Below are positions 9,694-17,752 of a stretch of 20,985 bases of DNA, in pieces. The translations under genes were made by a program, and so were the position numbers. The notes beneath the pieces are model-generated. The model had not been told where the DNA came from. It made no database searches and saw nothing but the letters and a program-made list of their open reading frames with translations. The DNA is from Longimicrobium sp. (lineage in GTDB: Bacteria; Gemmatimonadota; Gemmatimonadetes; Longimicrobiales; Longimicrobiaceae), in assembly GCA_030446945.1 (NCBI GenBank), contig JAUJMI010000015.1, positions 1-20,985 on the forward strand, written 5' to 3'. Position 1 is the first letter of the stretch. Each line of letters starts with the position of its first letter.

Positions 9694-9798
9694 TCTCACG
9701 CGGAGGCGCGGAGGCGCGGAGGACTGCAACTGCATGGCTCACACAGAGACACAGAGGCACAAAGAGGGTTTCTCCGCGTCTCCGCGTCTCCGCGTGAG
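9694..9798. repeat. Dispersed inverted repeat between crtE and crtI
   Basis: The left arm at 9695-9722 (CTCACGCGGAGGCGCGGAGG and more) is complementary to the right arm at 9771-9798 (ending CTCCGCGTGAG) at about 25 of 28 positions. The spacer holds CACAGAGACACAGAGGCAC. Fragments of similar sequence recur near 6236-6258 and 19494-19512. It does not code for protein and interrupts an otherwise compact operon. Confidence 0.75.
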
Positions 9799-9822
9799 GC
9801 TTCTTTTGTTTGATGCGACGAA

Positions 9823-10905
9823 TCATCCTTCCCTCAGCGCGACCTGCGTCAGTCCATCCGATGCATCCAGGTGGGCGATCGGCTCCAGTGCGACGCGGGC
9901 CAGCTCCCACGCCAGGTGGCGAAGCGCGGGCGCTCTCTTGAGCGCCGGCGCGGAGACGACGGCGAGCGCCTCGTGGCGGATTCGGCCCAGCACCGCGCGC
10001 AGGGCGCCCGCCGTGCGGAAGCGCTCGGTGGCGCGGCGTACGTCGTCGTCGGGAGTCCGGTCGCGCGGCAGTGCGAGGAGCGCGCGGATGCAGGGGCCGT
10101 CGCCGGGGTGCAGTGCCACGTGCTCCACGACGAGGGCGCTGACCTTGCCCTCGCGCAGGTCGCTGCCGGGGGCGCCGCGGCCCTTCTCGCCGTACAGGTC
10201 CAGCACGTCGTCCTGCAGCTGGAAGAGGACGCCGAGGCCGCGGAACCCGCCAGCCAACGCGCGCGCCTCGTCCGGCGTGTGTCCGGCCAGGATCGCGGCG
10301 CCCTCCACGGGGAGTTGGAAGAGGGCGCCGGTCTTTCCCTCCACGGCGGTGCGGTACGCTTCCCAGCCGATGTCGGCCGCGCCCGCGAGGGCGATCTCCG
10401 CCGTCTGGCCGCGCGCGGTGACGGTGGCGTGGCGGGCGATGGCGGTGCACAGCGCAAGGCGGTGCTCGGCCGGAGCGGGGATGCGCTCCACGGCCAGGAA
10501 GGGAAGCATCAGGAGGAGGTCGCCCGCGTTCACCGCCTGCGCCGCGCCGAAGCGCTGCCAGGTGGTGGGACGGCCCCGGCGCGTGGTGTCGCCGTCCTGC
10601 AGGTCGTCGTGGATGAGGGTGGCGTTGTGCAGGAGCTCGCACGCGGCGGCCCACCCCGCGCCCCGGGCACGCTCGCCGCCCAGCACCTCCAACGCCGCAA
10701 GCGCCAGCCGCGCGCGCAGGCGTTTCCCGCCTGTCGCCAGGTGCTCGCGCACCATGAGCGCCGCCAGGTCCGTGCGCGGATCGCCGGCTAGGTCGAGCAT
10801 CATCTGCTCCGTCTCGGCGAGCCCCTCCTCCGAACGTAGGGCGCGGCTCAGCGGGAGCGGGCGGGGCCGGCGCGCGGGGCGCTCCAGTGTGGCGCGGGCG
10901 CTCAT
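9823..10905 (-). CDS. crtE: Geranylgeranyl diphosphate synthase
   Basis: The 360-residue polyprenyl synthase extends farnesyl diphosphate (or shorter allylic substrates) to C20 GGPP, the CrtB substrate. The first aspartate-rich motif is DDLQD at 100-104, the second DDVLD at 232-236, and GGKRLR at 59-64 binds isopentenyl diphosphate. The length is slightly above usual because of an arginine/proline-rich N-terminus. The ATG at 10905 has AAGGAG four bases upstream. It starts 25 bases after the cyclase stop, in the same operon. Chain length is inferred from the carotenoid context; a general polyprenyl synthase is possible. Confidence 0.93.
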   Translation of the reverse strand: MSARATLERPARRPRPLPLSRALRSEEGLAETEQMMLDLAGDPRTDLAALMVREHLATGGKRLRARLALAALEVLGGERARGAGWAAACELLHNATLIHDDLQDGDTTRRGRPTTWQRFGAAQAVNAGDLLLMLPFLAVERIPAPAEHRLALCTAIARHATVTARGQTAEIALAGAADIGWEAYRTAVEGKTGALFQLPVEGAAILAGHTPDEARALAGGFRGLGVLFQLQDDVLDLYGEKGRGAPGSDLREGKVSALVVEHVALHPGDGPCIRALLALPRDRTPDDDVRRATERFRTAGALRAVLGRIRHEALAVVSAPALKRAPALRHLAWELARVALEPIAHLDASDGLTQVALREG

Positions 10906-10930
10906 GCGGCTCCTTCGGTGGTCCGGTGCG

Positions 10931-12181
10931 TCATCCCGCCCTCACCGCGGTGTGCAGGAGCGAAGCGGCCAGGTCGCGCCCGCCGGGTCCCAGCGTGCCG
11001 AGCGCGAGGCGGCGGCGCGTTCCGCCGCTGGCGTGCGTGAAGAGGCGCGCCATCACCCCGCTCACCTCGCGGGCCGTCAGCCGGTCGCTCAGGTAGCCGC
11101 GCCAGTCCGCGTCGGGGAGGGAGAAGAAGGAGTCGAAGAAGTCCCGCGCCGCATCGCCGTCCATCCTCACGAGCTGCTCCATTCCAAAGCGGAAAAGGGC
11201 GAAGCGCCGCCGCCGGTCCGCGGGCCACATCGCGTCCCACGCCGCCGCCGTCGCGGATTCCGGGGTGGCGCCCGGCGTGTCCAGCGCGGCGGCGACCGCC
11301 TCCGCCAGCGCCGGCGCGGCGGCGAGGGAGCGGGCCAGCGAGTAGCCTGTCGCCGGGTGCACGAAGCCGCCCGCGGCGCCGAAGCCCACCACCCGCGCGT
11401 GCCGGCGCGGCAGCTCGCCGCCCATCGGGATCCACACCTCCTCGCGGTCCACCACGCGGCGGACGCGCACGCCCATTCCGTCCAGCCGCCGCCACAGGCG
11501 CGTTTCCAGCAGCGCCAGCGGCAACGCGGGGCGGGCCGCCAGCGCGGTCTCCTCCACGAAGATGCGTCCGTCGGCCAGCGGGAAGGCGTACAGGAAGGTG
11601 GGGAAGCCGCCGCGCTCCCCTGCGGGGAGGTGGCCGTCGCGCCAGTCCATCAGCACCGCTTCGCCGGGTGCGAAGGGGTGCACGTCGGCCTCGATGGTCC
11701 ACCCAAGCGCCGTCTGGTACGCCTGCGCGGGGCGCTCCTGGCGCGGAAGGAGCGCAGGTTTGTGCCCGGTGGCATCCACCACCAGGCGCGCCTCCACCGT
11801 GCCTCCCTCGTGGAGCCGGACCGCCGTCGCCGCGGTTCTCGCGCTGAACCCCGTCGCCGCGCCGTCCATCGTCCGCACTCCCGCGCGCCCGCAGCGCCCG
11901 GCGAGCCAGGCCGCCATGCGCGCGTTGTCCACCCGCGCATACGTGCGCTCCAGCCGGTGCGGCCGGCCGGCGTGCACCACCGCGCGGGGCCAGGTTTGGT
12001 CGAAGAGCGGCGGGACTCCGGCGTCTTGCAGCTCGTCCGCCCAAACGCCGTACTTGGCGGGCCAGTGCACCTCGCCCGCGGGCCCCAGCACCCCGGTCGA
12101 GACCCCGCGCTCCGCCAGGGCCGCCGCGCACGCGAGCGCGGCCGGGCCCTTCCCAACGACGAGCGCATCCAGCATCGTCAT
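10931..12181 (-). CDS. crtY: Lycopene cyclase, CrtL/CrtY type
   Basis: The protein, 416 residues from the ATG at 12181 (414 from a second ATG at 12175), is an FAD-binding flavoprotein that cyclises psi ends of lycopene to beta rings. Signs include an N-terminal GKGPAA dinucleotide fold, YGVWADE at 44-50, the EETALAARP block, IPMGGELP and GFVHPATGYSLARSLAAAP, all closest to the plant/cyanobacterial CrtL style. FFDSFFSLP followed by WRGYLSDRL is also family-typical. It is the first gene of the crtY-E-I-B-regulator operon. No clear ribosome-binding site precedes either ATG, so a leaderless or short-leader message is possible. Open sequence extends upstream to 12286, but that would overlap the divergent gene. 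Whether it makes one ring or two cannot be read from sequence. Confidence 0.9.
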   Translation of the reverse strand: MTMLDALVVGKGPAALACAAALAERGVSTGVLGPAGEVHWPAKYGVWADELQDAGVPPLFDQTWPRAVVHAGRPHRLERTYARVDNARMAAWLAGRCGRAGVRTMDGAATGFSARTAATAVRLHEGGTVEARLVVDATGHKPALLPRQERPAQAYQTALGWTIEADVHPFAPGEAVLMDWRDGHLPAGERGGFPTFLYAFPLADGRIFVEETALAARPALPLALLETRLWRRLDGMGVRVRRVVDREEVWIPMGGELPRRHARVVGFGAAGGFVHPATGYSLARSLAAAPALAEAVAAALDTPGATPESATAAAWDAMWPADRRRRFALFRFGMEQLVRMDGDAARDFFDSFFSLPDADWRGYLSDRLTAREVSGVMARLFTHASGGTRRRLALGTLGPGGRDLAASLLHTAVRAG

Positions 12182-12275
12182 GGCTATGGCGGGGTAGAAG
12201 GTTGCACAAAGATTGGACGTACTGCACAACGTATCGGTGCCGAATACCACACGCCAAGAGGAGCGGAGCGAGCCG
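12182..12275. promoter_or_regulatory. Divergent promoter/operator region of the carotenoid cluster
   Basis: These 94 bases separate the start codons of the two divergent arms and must hold their promoters. TTGCAC (12202) and TTGGAC (12213) are 11 bases apart, and TGCACAA occurs at 12203 and again at 12223. CarH of Thermus is known to bind 11-bp direct repeats, so a CarH-like operator is plausible. No clear -10 boxes were identified on either strand. Confidence 0.4.
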
Positions 12276-13382
12276 TTGATCGACATCGGGAGTACGAACG
12301 CCGCGGTATCAGCGGATCTACTGAGCGCGCCCGGCGGGTTCGTCTGGTGGTACGCGGACCTTGTGGCGCCCGGCGGCGACGGGGCGGTGCTGATCTGGTC
12401 GTACGGCCTCCCCTTCCTCCCCGGCTACGCGGACGCGGCCCGGCGGGGAGCCCCGCAGCTTCCGTTTCGGCGCCCATCGCTGAACCTGGCCGTGTATCGC
12501 CGAGGCGCGCCCGTATTCTACCTCCTCCAGGAGTACCCGGCGGAGTCGCCGCCGGCGTGCCCGCTCACCGACGAGCAGCGCATCGGCCGCAGCACCTTTT
12601 GGCGCACCGCGGACGGTGGACGCTGCACGCTGGGTGCCGCGCTCGACTGCGCTCTTCCGGGCACGCGTGCGCGTCTGACCGGCACGCTGCACGTCCGGGG
12701 CACGGCCCGCCTTCCGGATCCGTCGCGCGATTCGGCCGCGCCGCACCTGTGGACGCCGCTCACCGGCCCCGCCGCCGGCACCCTGCGCCTGGAGCTGGAC
12801 GGGCGCCCTTTCGCCCAGGTCCAAGGTCGCGCGTACCACGACCGCAACACCGGCCGCGTACCGCTCCAGGAGCTGGGGATCGACCGCTGGATGTGGGGGC
12901 GCGTCCCCCTCGACCGGCGCGAGCTGGTGTACTACCTCACCTGGCCCAAGGGCGGCGACCGCCCGATCCACTTCGGCGTCGAGATCGGCGCCGACGGTCG
13001 GATGACGCGCACCGAGCTGGAGGTGGAGCTGGGGCGCGAGCGGCGCACCTTTGGCGGCTTGTCGCGGCCCGAGCGCATCGTCCTGCGCGCCGCGGGCCGC
13101 GCCTGGATGGAGGTGGTGCACACGCGCGTGGTCGACGCTGGCCCCTTCTACCTGCGTATGCTCTCGGAAGCGCGCACCGCATCCGGCGAGTCGGCGGAGG
13201 GGTGGAGCGAGCTGTGCCGCCCCGACCGCGTGGACCTGGCGCCGCACCGACCCTTCGTCCGCATGCGCGTGCACCGGGTGGATGGGCCCAACTCCATCTG
13301 GCTCCCCCTCTTCACCGGCCCGCGCCCCGGCCGCGTAGGGAGGCTCGTTCGCCACATGCTGGCCGGCGGGAGGAGCGCGTGA
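12276..13382 (+). CDS. crtC: Carotenoid 1,2-hydratase-like protein (CrtC family)
   Basis: The predicted 368-residue protein resembles the hydroxyneurosporene synthase family, which adds water across the terminal 1,2 double bond of acyclic carotenoid ends to give a tertiary alcohol. Visible family traits are GGFVWWYADL near the N-terminus, SYGLPFLPGY, and GRAYHDRNTG (YHD at 187-189), followed by WMWGRV. I chose the TTG at 12276, with GGAG seven bases upstream. The open frame reaches a TTG at 12213, but that would leave only about 31 bases for two divergent promoters. It overlaps the next gene by four bases (GTGA). The hydroxyl it makes is the natural attachment point for the sugar added by the neighbour. 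Confidence 0.85.
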   Translation: MIDIGSTNAAVSADLLSAPGGFVWWYADLVAPGGDGAVLIWSYGLPFLPGYADAARRGAPQLPFRRPSLNLAVYRRGAPVFYLLQEYPAESPPACPLTDEQRIGRSTFWRTADGGRCTLGAALDCALPGTRARLTGTLHVRGTARLPDPSRDSAAPHLWTPLTGPAAGTLRLELDGRPFAQVQGRAYHDRNTGRVPLQELGIDRWMWGRVPLDRRELVYYLTWPKGGDRPIHFGVEIGADGRMTRTELEVELGRERRTFGGLSRPERIVLRAAGRAWMEVVHTRVVDAGPFYLRMLSEARTASGESAEGWSELCRPDRVDLAPHRPFVRMRVHRVDGPNSIWLPLFTGPRPGRVGRLVRHMLAGGRSA

Positions 13383-14512
13383 TCGCCGCCTGGCTCCTTC
13401 TGGCCGCAGCGCCGCTCGTTGTCCTGGCGCTCGTCCTCTTCAACCTCGCCGTCTGGCCGCGCGGTCGTGCGGACGGGCGCATCTCCCGCCGCGTCTCCAT
13501 CCTTATCCCCGCGCGCGACGAGGCGGAGACGATCGAGCGCTGCGTCCGCGCCGTGATCGCCGGCACGCACCCGCCCGACGAGGTCATCGTGTACGACGAC
13601 GACTCCTCCGATGGCACCGCCGGCATCGTCGCGCGCCTGGCGGCGGAGGACGGGCGCGTGCAGCTGCTGCGTGGCGTCCCCCTGCCGCCCGGCTGGGTGG
13701 GGAAGCCGCACGCCTGCCACCGCCTCGCCGAGGCCGCATCGGGCGACGTGCTGGTCTTCCTCGATGCAGACACCGAGGCGTCGCCGGAATGCCTGGCGCG
13801 GATCGGCTCCGTCTTCGCCGACTTCCGCGCCGACGTGGTGACCGCCGCCACCCGGCAGGTGATGGCCACGTGGGCAGAGCGGTGGATCATCCCGCTCCTG
13901 CACCTGACGTACGTCGCGTGGCTCCCGCTCCCGCTGATCTGGCGTTCACGCGATCCGCGCTTCCTCGTCGCGAACGGCCAGCTCCTCGCCATTCGTCGCC
14001 CCGCCCTCGACGCCGCCGGCGGCTGGCCCTCCGTGCGCGCCGAGGTGGTCGACGACATGGCGCTCTGCCGGCGTGTAAAGGAGGCGGGAGGCCGCATCGT
14101 TTTCGCGGACGGGCACCTCATGGCGCGCTGCCGGATGTATCGCGGCGCGGGGGAGGTGTGGCGCGGCTTCTCCAAGAACCTGGCCGAGGGGGTGGGCGGG
14201 ACGGCGGCCGGCGTGCTGGGCGGGGTCGCGCTGTACGGAATGGTGTTCGTCGCGCCGTACATTGGCCTGGCGGCGGCGTTGCTGGGCGCGCGCTCGCTCC
14301 TCGCACCGTCCCTCGCCGGCGTCGCGGCGAACGTGCTGATCCGCATCGCCCTCGCCCTCCGCCTGCGGCAGCCAATGGAGGGCATCCTGCTGCATCCGCT
14401 GGCGGTGCTGGGGTTGATGGGAATCGCCGTGAATTCCTTCCGCTGGAGCCGCCGCGGCGACATCCGCTGGCGCGGCCGGCGGTACGCATCGCGCGAGGCG
14501 AGGCTGGGATGA
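13379..14512 (+). CDS. Family 2 glycosyltransferase, probable carotenoid glycosyltransferase
   Basis: The 377-residue membrane-associated GT-A enzyme has a hydrophobic N-terminal helix (about 4-25). IPARDE at 43-48, DDDSSDGT at 73-80 and the metal-binding DAD at 129-131 mark the nucleotide-sugar site. VDDMALCRRVK (from 224) takes the place of the acceptor-side acidic motif, and WRGFSKN (261-267) follows. Two or more hydrophobic helices lie in the last 100 residues. The layout is like CrtQ of staphylococci and the carotenoid transferases of green sulfur bacteria (CruC). The GTG start overlaps the crtC stop and has GGAGGAG just upstream. The likely acceptor is the hydroxyl made by CrtC; the sugar is unknown. 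The long open frame running upstream to 9734 is an artefact of high GC. Confidence 0.87.
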   Translation: MIAAWLLLAAAPLVVLALVLFNLAVWPRGRADGRISRRVSILIPARDEAETIERCVRAVIAGTHPPDEVIVYDDDSSDGTAGIVARLAAEDGRVQLLRGVPLPPGWVGKPHACHRLAEAASGDVLVFLDADTEASPECLARIGSVFADFRADVVTAATRQVMATWAERWIIPLLHLTYVAWLPLPLIWRSRDPRFLVANGQLLAIRRPALDAAGGWPSVRAEVVDDMALCRRVKEAGGRIVFADGHLMARCRMYRGAGEVWRGFSKNLAEGVGGTAAGVLGGVALYGMVFVAPYIGLAAALLGARSLLAPSLAGVAANVLIRIALALRLRQPMEGILLHPLAVLGLMGIAVNSFRWSRRGDIRWRGRRYASREARLG

Positions 14513-14643
14513 TGCGACCACGGGAACACGGAGCGGGGGAGAGCACGGGCAGCGGGCTGCCCCTGCGAGGCGTCGGTGCGTTTGGGCGGGCGGCGGAGCG
14601 GGGGCAGGCGCCCATGGACAGGGCGCGGAGCAGCGCCGGCCAC

Positions 14644-14663
14644 GGGCGTGATGCATCACGCCC
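14644..14663. repeat. Perfect 20-base palindrome
   Basis: GGGCGTGATGCATCACGCCC is its own reverse complement. It lies in the spacer upstream of the acyltransferase and may be a dispersed repeat or a protein-binding site. Confidence 0.7.
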
Positions 14664-14719
14664 CTACGTGGCAACGAATTACGTCCGCAACACGGAGAAC
14701 GCCGCATGCGCGGAGTGCA

Positions 14720-14745
14720 CCCCCTCTCCGGATAACGAGAGGGGG
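14720..14745. repeat. Hairpin repeat
   Basis: CCCCCTCTC (14720-14728) and GAGAGGGGG (14737-14745) form a perfect 9-bp stem with an 8-base loop. There is no T-run, so this is more likely a dispersed repeat than an intrinsic terminator. Confidence 0.6.
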
Positions 14746-14774
14746 CCGGGGGGTGAGGGCCGCCGGCCCCGCAT

Positions 14775-15497
14775 ATGACCCCGCCCGCGCGCTCCCCCTG
14801 GTTCCTAGCCCTCACGCGGCCGTACGTGCGGCGGCGCCTCGCGCGCGGCCTCGACGGCTTCTGCGTGGAGGGTCTCGCCCAGGCCCGCGAAGCCGCGCGC
14901 CTCGGCCCCGTCATCCTCGCCGCGAACCATGTGGGATGGTGGGACTCCTTCCTGGTGGTGGCGCTCGACGAAGCGCTCGGCACCGAAGGGTACGCGCTGA
15001 TGGACGCGGAAAGCGTACGCCGCCTCCCCTTCTTTGCACGCCTGGGAGCGCTCCCATTGGACCGCGCCGGCGCGGCGTCGTCGCGCGCGGGGCTGCGGGA
15101 TGCGGCGGCGAAGCTCGACCGTCCGGGGCGCGCGCTCTGGATCTTTCCGCAGGGCCACCACCGGCCGGCGCACCTCCGCCCGCTCGGCTTCCAGGGCGGC
15201 GTCGCCCTCCTCGCGCGGATGGTCCCGGAGGCGTCCATCATCCCCATCGCCCTCCAGTACGCCTGGGGTGAGCGGCCCGCCCCCGCCGCCTGGGCTCACC
15301 TGGGCACTCCCATCCGGGCCGCCGGAGCAGATGTGGCGGCGGTGGAGCGCGCAGTCGAGGGCGGCCTCGCGCGCATCGATGCGGCGCTGGCGGGAAACGT
15401 GCGCCCCTTTCCCGCGCTGGTGGCGCCGCGGGTGAAATCGCCGGAATCGGGATTAGGAGCGCGTCTGCTGGGCGGGCGCGGGGGTGACGATGGCTGA
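14775..15497 (+). CDS. PlsC-type acyltransferase, probable carotenoid glycoside acyltransferase
   Basis: The 240-residue protein belongs to the lysophosphatidic acid acyltransferase superfamily, which moves fatty acyl groups to hydroxyls. The catalytic NHxxxxD motif is NHVGWWD at 51-57, and FPQGHHR at 124-130 replaces the usual FPEGTR block. The length suits a compact PlsC protein. The ATG at 14775 has only a distant GAGGG upstream. It overlaps the following desaturase gene by eight bases. In green sulfur bacteria an acyltransferase (CruD) completes carotenoid glucosides with a fatty acid, and the gene order here suggests the same step. A general phospholipid acyltransferase is the alternative. 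Confidence 0.82.
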   Translation: MTPPARSPWFLALTRPYVRRRLARGLDGFCVEGLAQAREAARLGPVILAANHVGWWDSFLVVALDEALGTEGYALMDAESVRRLPFFARLGALPLDRAGAASSRAGLRDAAAKLDRPGRALWIFPQGHHRPAHLRPLGFQGGVALLARMVPEASIIPIALQYAWGERPAPAAWAHLGTPIRAAGADVAAVERAVEGGLARIDAALAGNVRPFPALVAPRVKSPESGLGARLLGGRGGDDG

Positions 15498-16974
15498 CGT
15501 GGTGGTGATCGGCGCTGGCGTCGGCGGGCTTGCGGCGGCGACGCGGCTGGCGGCGCGCGGCCTTTCCGTCGACGTGCTGGAGGCCGGCCCGCGCGTCGGC
15601 GGGAAGCTGAACGTGCGCGTGGTGGACGGCGTGGAGGTGGACACGGGACCCAGCGTCCTCACCCTTCCGGGCGCACTGGACGCGATGTTCCGGGTTGCCG
15701 GAAGCTCGCTCCAGGACGAGATTTCGCTGCGCGAGCCCCACCCCGCCTTCCGGTACCTCTACCCGGACGGCGTGGCGCTGGACGTCTTCGTGCGGCCTGA
15801 GGAGACGGTCGAGTCGGTGCGGACGACGCTGGGCACGCAGGCGGCGGACGATTTCGCCGGTTTCCTGCGCTACGCGGCGCGCATCTGGGAAGCGGCGGCG
15901 CCGCACTTCGTCTACGGGCCGGCGCCGACGCCCGCGACGCTGGCGCGGGGCGGCCTGGCGGCGCTGGCGCTGCTGCCGCGCATCGATCCCCTGCGCGGGA
16001 TGTGGGGGGCAATCCGCGCGCGCGTCCGCTCGCCGCACCTGCGCTGGCTGCTGGCGCGCTATGCGACGTACAACGGCTCGGACCCGCGCCGCGCCCCGGC
16101 CACCCTCAACTGCATCGCCCACGTGGAGCTGGCGATGGGCGGCTACGGCGTGGAGGGTGGGATGTACCAGGTCGCCCGCGCCCTCGCCCGCGCGGCCGAG
16201 CGCGCCGGAGCCCGCATCCACACGGGCGCGCGCGTGGAGCGCATCCGTACGAGCGCCGGGCGCGTACAGGGGGTGGAGACGGCGGATGGACGGCACTGGC
16301 CCGCCGCCGCCGTCGTCGGGAACGCGGACGCCGCCCACGTGCTGGACGACCTTCTCCCCCGCGGCACCGCGCGTCGCGCCGGCGCGGAGCCGTCGATGTC
16401 CGGCTGGGTCGGCATCGTGCGCGCCCGCCGGCGCACGGGAGCGGAGGCGCGCGTCGCGCACACCGTGCTCTTTCCGGGCGCGTACACGGACGAGTTCGCG
16501 GACATCTTCGACCGCGGCGTGCCCCCCGCTGAGCCCACGGTGTACCTGTGCGCGCAGGAGGCGTGTCACGGCCGCTCCGGATGGGGCGAGGACGAGCCGC
16601 TCTTCGCAATGGCCAACGCCCCCGCCGAGCCCGCCGCCGGCCCCCGCGACGCCGAAGCGTGGACCCGCCTGCGCGAGACCGTGATTCAGCGGCTGCGCAG
16701 CGCCGGCCTGGTCGCGGAGCACGACACGCTGGCCTGGGAGCGCACCCCTACCGGCCTGGCGAGGGAGTTCCCGGGGAGCCGCGGGAGCATCTACGGCGCG
16801 GCTTCCAACTCGCCGCTGGCGGCCTTTCGCCGCCCGCCGAACCGGGTCGCGGGGGTGCGCGGGCTGTACCTTGCATCCGGGAGTGCGCACCCCGGCGGCG
16901 GGGTGCCGCTGTGCGTCCTCTCGGGCGAGGCGGCCGCGCGCGCGCTCCTCACCGACCGCGGGATGGAACCGTAG
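15490..16974 (+). CDS. crtD: CrtD-like carotenoid desaturase (second CrtI-family enzyme)
   Basis: The 494-residue FAD-dependent enzyme is from the CrtI/CrtD family. GAGVGG at 8-13 with LEAGPRVGGKL and VDTGPS forms the N-terminal dinucleotide fold; ASGSAHPGGGVPLCVLSGEAA near the C-terminus is the second FAD motif. It differs clearly from the crtI product of the other arm, and together with crtC it suggests a 3,4-desaturase acting on the hydrated psi end, as CrtD does in purple and green bacteria. The ATG at 15490 overlaps the acyltransferase end; a GTG at 15484 is an alternative. Reaction specificity is inferred from neighbours, and a related oxidase or ketolase function cannot be excluded. 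Confidence 0.87.
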   Translation: MADVVVIGAGVGGLAAATRLAARGLSVDVLEAGPRVGGKLNVRVVDGVEVDTGPSVLTLPGALDAMFRVAGSSLQDEISLREPHPAFRYLYPDGVALDVFVRPEETVESVRTTLGTQAADDFAGFLRYAARIWEAAAPHFVYGPAPTPATLARGGLAALALLPRIDPLRGMWGAIRARVRSPHLRWLLARYATYNGSDPRRAPATLNCIAHVELAMGGYGVEGGMYQVARALARAAERAGARIHTGARVERIRTSAGRVQGVETADGRHWPAAAVVGNADAAHVLDDLLPRGTARRAGAEPSMSGWVGIVRARRRTGAEARVAHTVLFPGAYTDEFADIFDRGVPPAEPTVYLCAQEACHGRSGWGEDEPLFAMANAPAEPAAGPRDAEAWTRLRETVIQRLRSAGLVAEHDTLAWERTPTGLAREFPGSRGSIYGAASNSPLAAFRRPPNRVAGVRGLYLASGSAHPGGGVPLCVLSGEAAARALLTDRGMEP

Positions 16975-16986
16975 CGCTGGAGGATG

Positions 16987-17733
16987 ATGGAACGACTGCG
17001 AAAGCTCCGTGCGCTGGCCGTGCTGGCCGCGCTCCCCCTCTGCGCCTCCGCCCGGGGCGCGGACGTTTGGGAGGGTCGCTACGCGATGGAGCTGCGCGTG
17101 GGGAGCATCGCGCGCGTGCCGATCATGGGGGCTCAAAGGAGCGTCACCCGCTCCCTTCTGCTGGTCGAACTGGAGCGCCGGGCGGGCCGCCTGGTGCAGC
17201 GCCAGCGTGTCTGCGGCGTGGACATCAACAGCCCGCGCCTGAGGATGACGGTGCCCGCCGCCTTCGTGCGCTCCCTCGCCCCGCGCGAGTACCCGGCCGA
17301 AGTGCGCGGCGATGCGCCGGGGGCCAGCTACACCGCCGACTCCGGCGTGGACCACGTGGGCTACGATCCGCGCCTCACCGGCGGCGCCCTCCCGCGGGAC
17401 GCCCGCTCCCCCGGCGTGGTGGACAGCGACGGCGACGGCGCGCCCGGCGCAACCGTCGTCGCACACTTCCCCGTGGTCGGGCGCGTGCGCTTCTTCGTCG
17501 CCCAGCGCGCGCACGTCGTCCTGCACGGCCGCCGCACGTCGCACGACCGGGTGGAGGGCGAGGTGGAGGTGCGCCTGCTGGAGCAGCGCACGCTGGGAGC
17601 ATCCAACCGGATGTTCGCCCGCACCCTCCCCCTGCGCCCCGATTCTGCCACCAGCGGGTTCACCATGGTCCGCACCGAGATCGCCGGCTGCGACGCGCTG
17701 ATCAAGAACGCGCGGACGATCTTCGCGCGCTGA
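16987..17733 (+). CDS. Secreted protein of unknown function
   Basis: I do not recognise the family. The 248-residue product begins with basic residues and a hydrophobic core (LRALAVLAALPLCASA), a signal peptide with likely cleavage near residues 20-24. The mature part is rich in beta-prone segments (VWEGRYAMELRVGSIARVPI, VGRVRFFVAQ) and contains DSDGDGAPG, a calcium-loop-like run. There is one further cysteine pair in the mature protein (VCGVD; GCDAL), which could form a disulfide. GGAGG directly precedes two successive ATG codons; the second, 16987, has the better spacing. It starts 12 bases after the desaturase and precedes the creatininase-family gene by 19 bases, so it appears co-transcribed with the carotenoid arm, but no link to pigment is visible in the sequence. 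Confidence 0.75.
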   Translation: MERLRKLRALAVLAALPLCASARGADVWEGRYAMELRVGSIARVPIMGAQRSVTRSLLLVELERRAGRLVQRQRVCGVDINSPRLRMTVPAAFVRSLAPREYPAEVRGDAPGASYTADSGVDHVGYDPRLTGGALPRDARSPGVVDSDGDGAPGATVVAHFPVVGRVRFFVAQRAHVVLHGRRTSHDRVEGEVEVRLLEQRTLGASNRMFARTLPLRPDSATSGFTMVRTEIAGCDALIKNARTIFAR

Positions 17734-17752
17734 CCCCCACACCCATCGACGC

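Larger units (their letters stand above)
14513..14774. other. Gene-free spacer with palindromes inside the carotenoid arm
   Basis: No gene is seen. The spacer separates the glycosyltransferase from the acyltransferase in an otherwise overlapping run of genes. It holds a perfect palindrome and a long hairpin (separate entries) and looks like inserted repeat DNA. No convincing promoter was found. Confidence 0.6.

Noticed and set aside
12213..12275. Longer N-terminus for the CrtC-like protein (TTG at 12213 or GTG at 12237)
   Set aside because: It would sit about 31-55 bases from the divergent cyclase start, leaving little room for promoters, and lacks a ribosome-binding site; the TTG at 12276 has GGAG at good spacing. 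Still uncertain.
9734..14512. Plus-strand open frame of 1592 codons
   Set aside because: Most of it lies opposite crtE and the cyclase and has arginine/serine/proline-rich translation without family motifs. Only its last part, from 13379, is a real gene, the glycosyltransferase.
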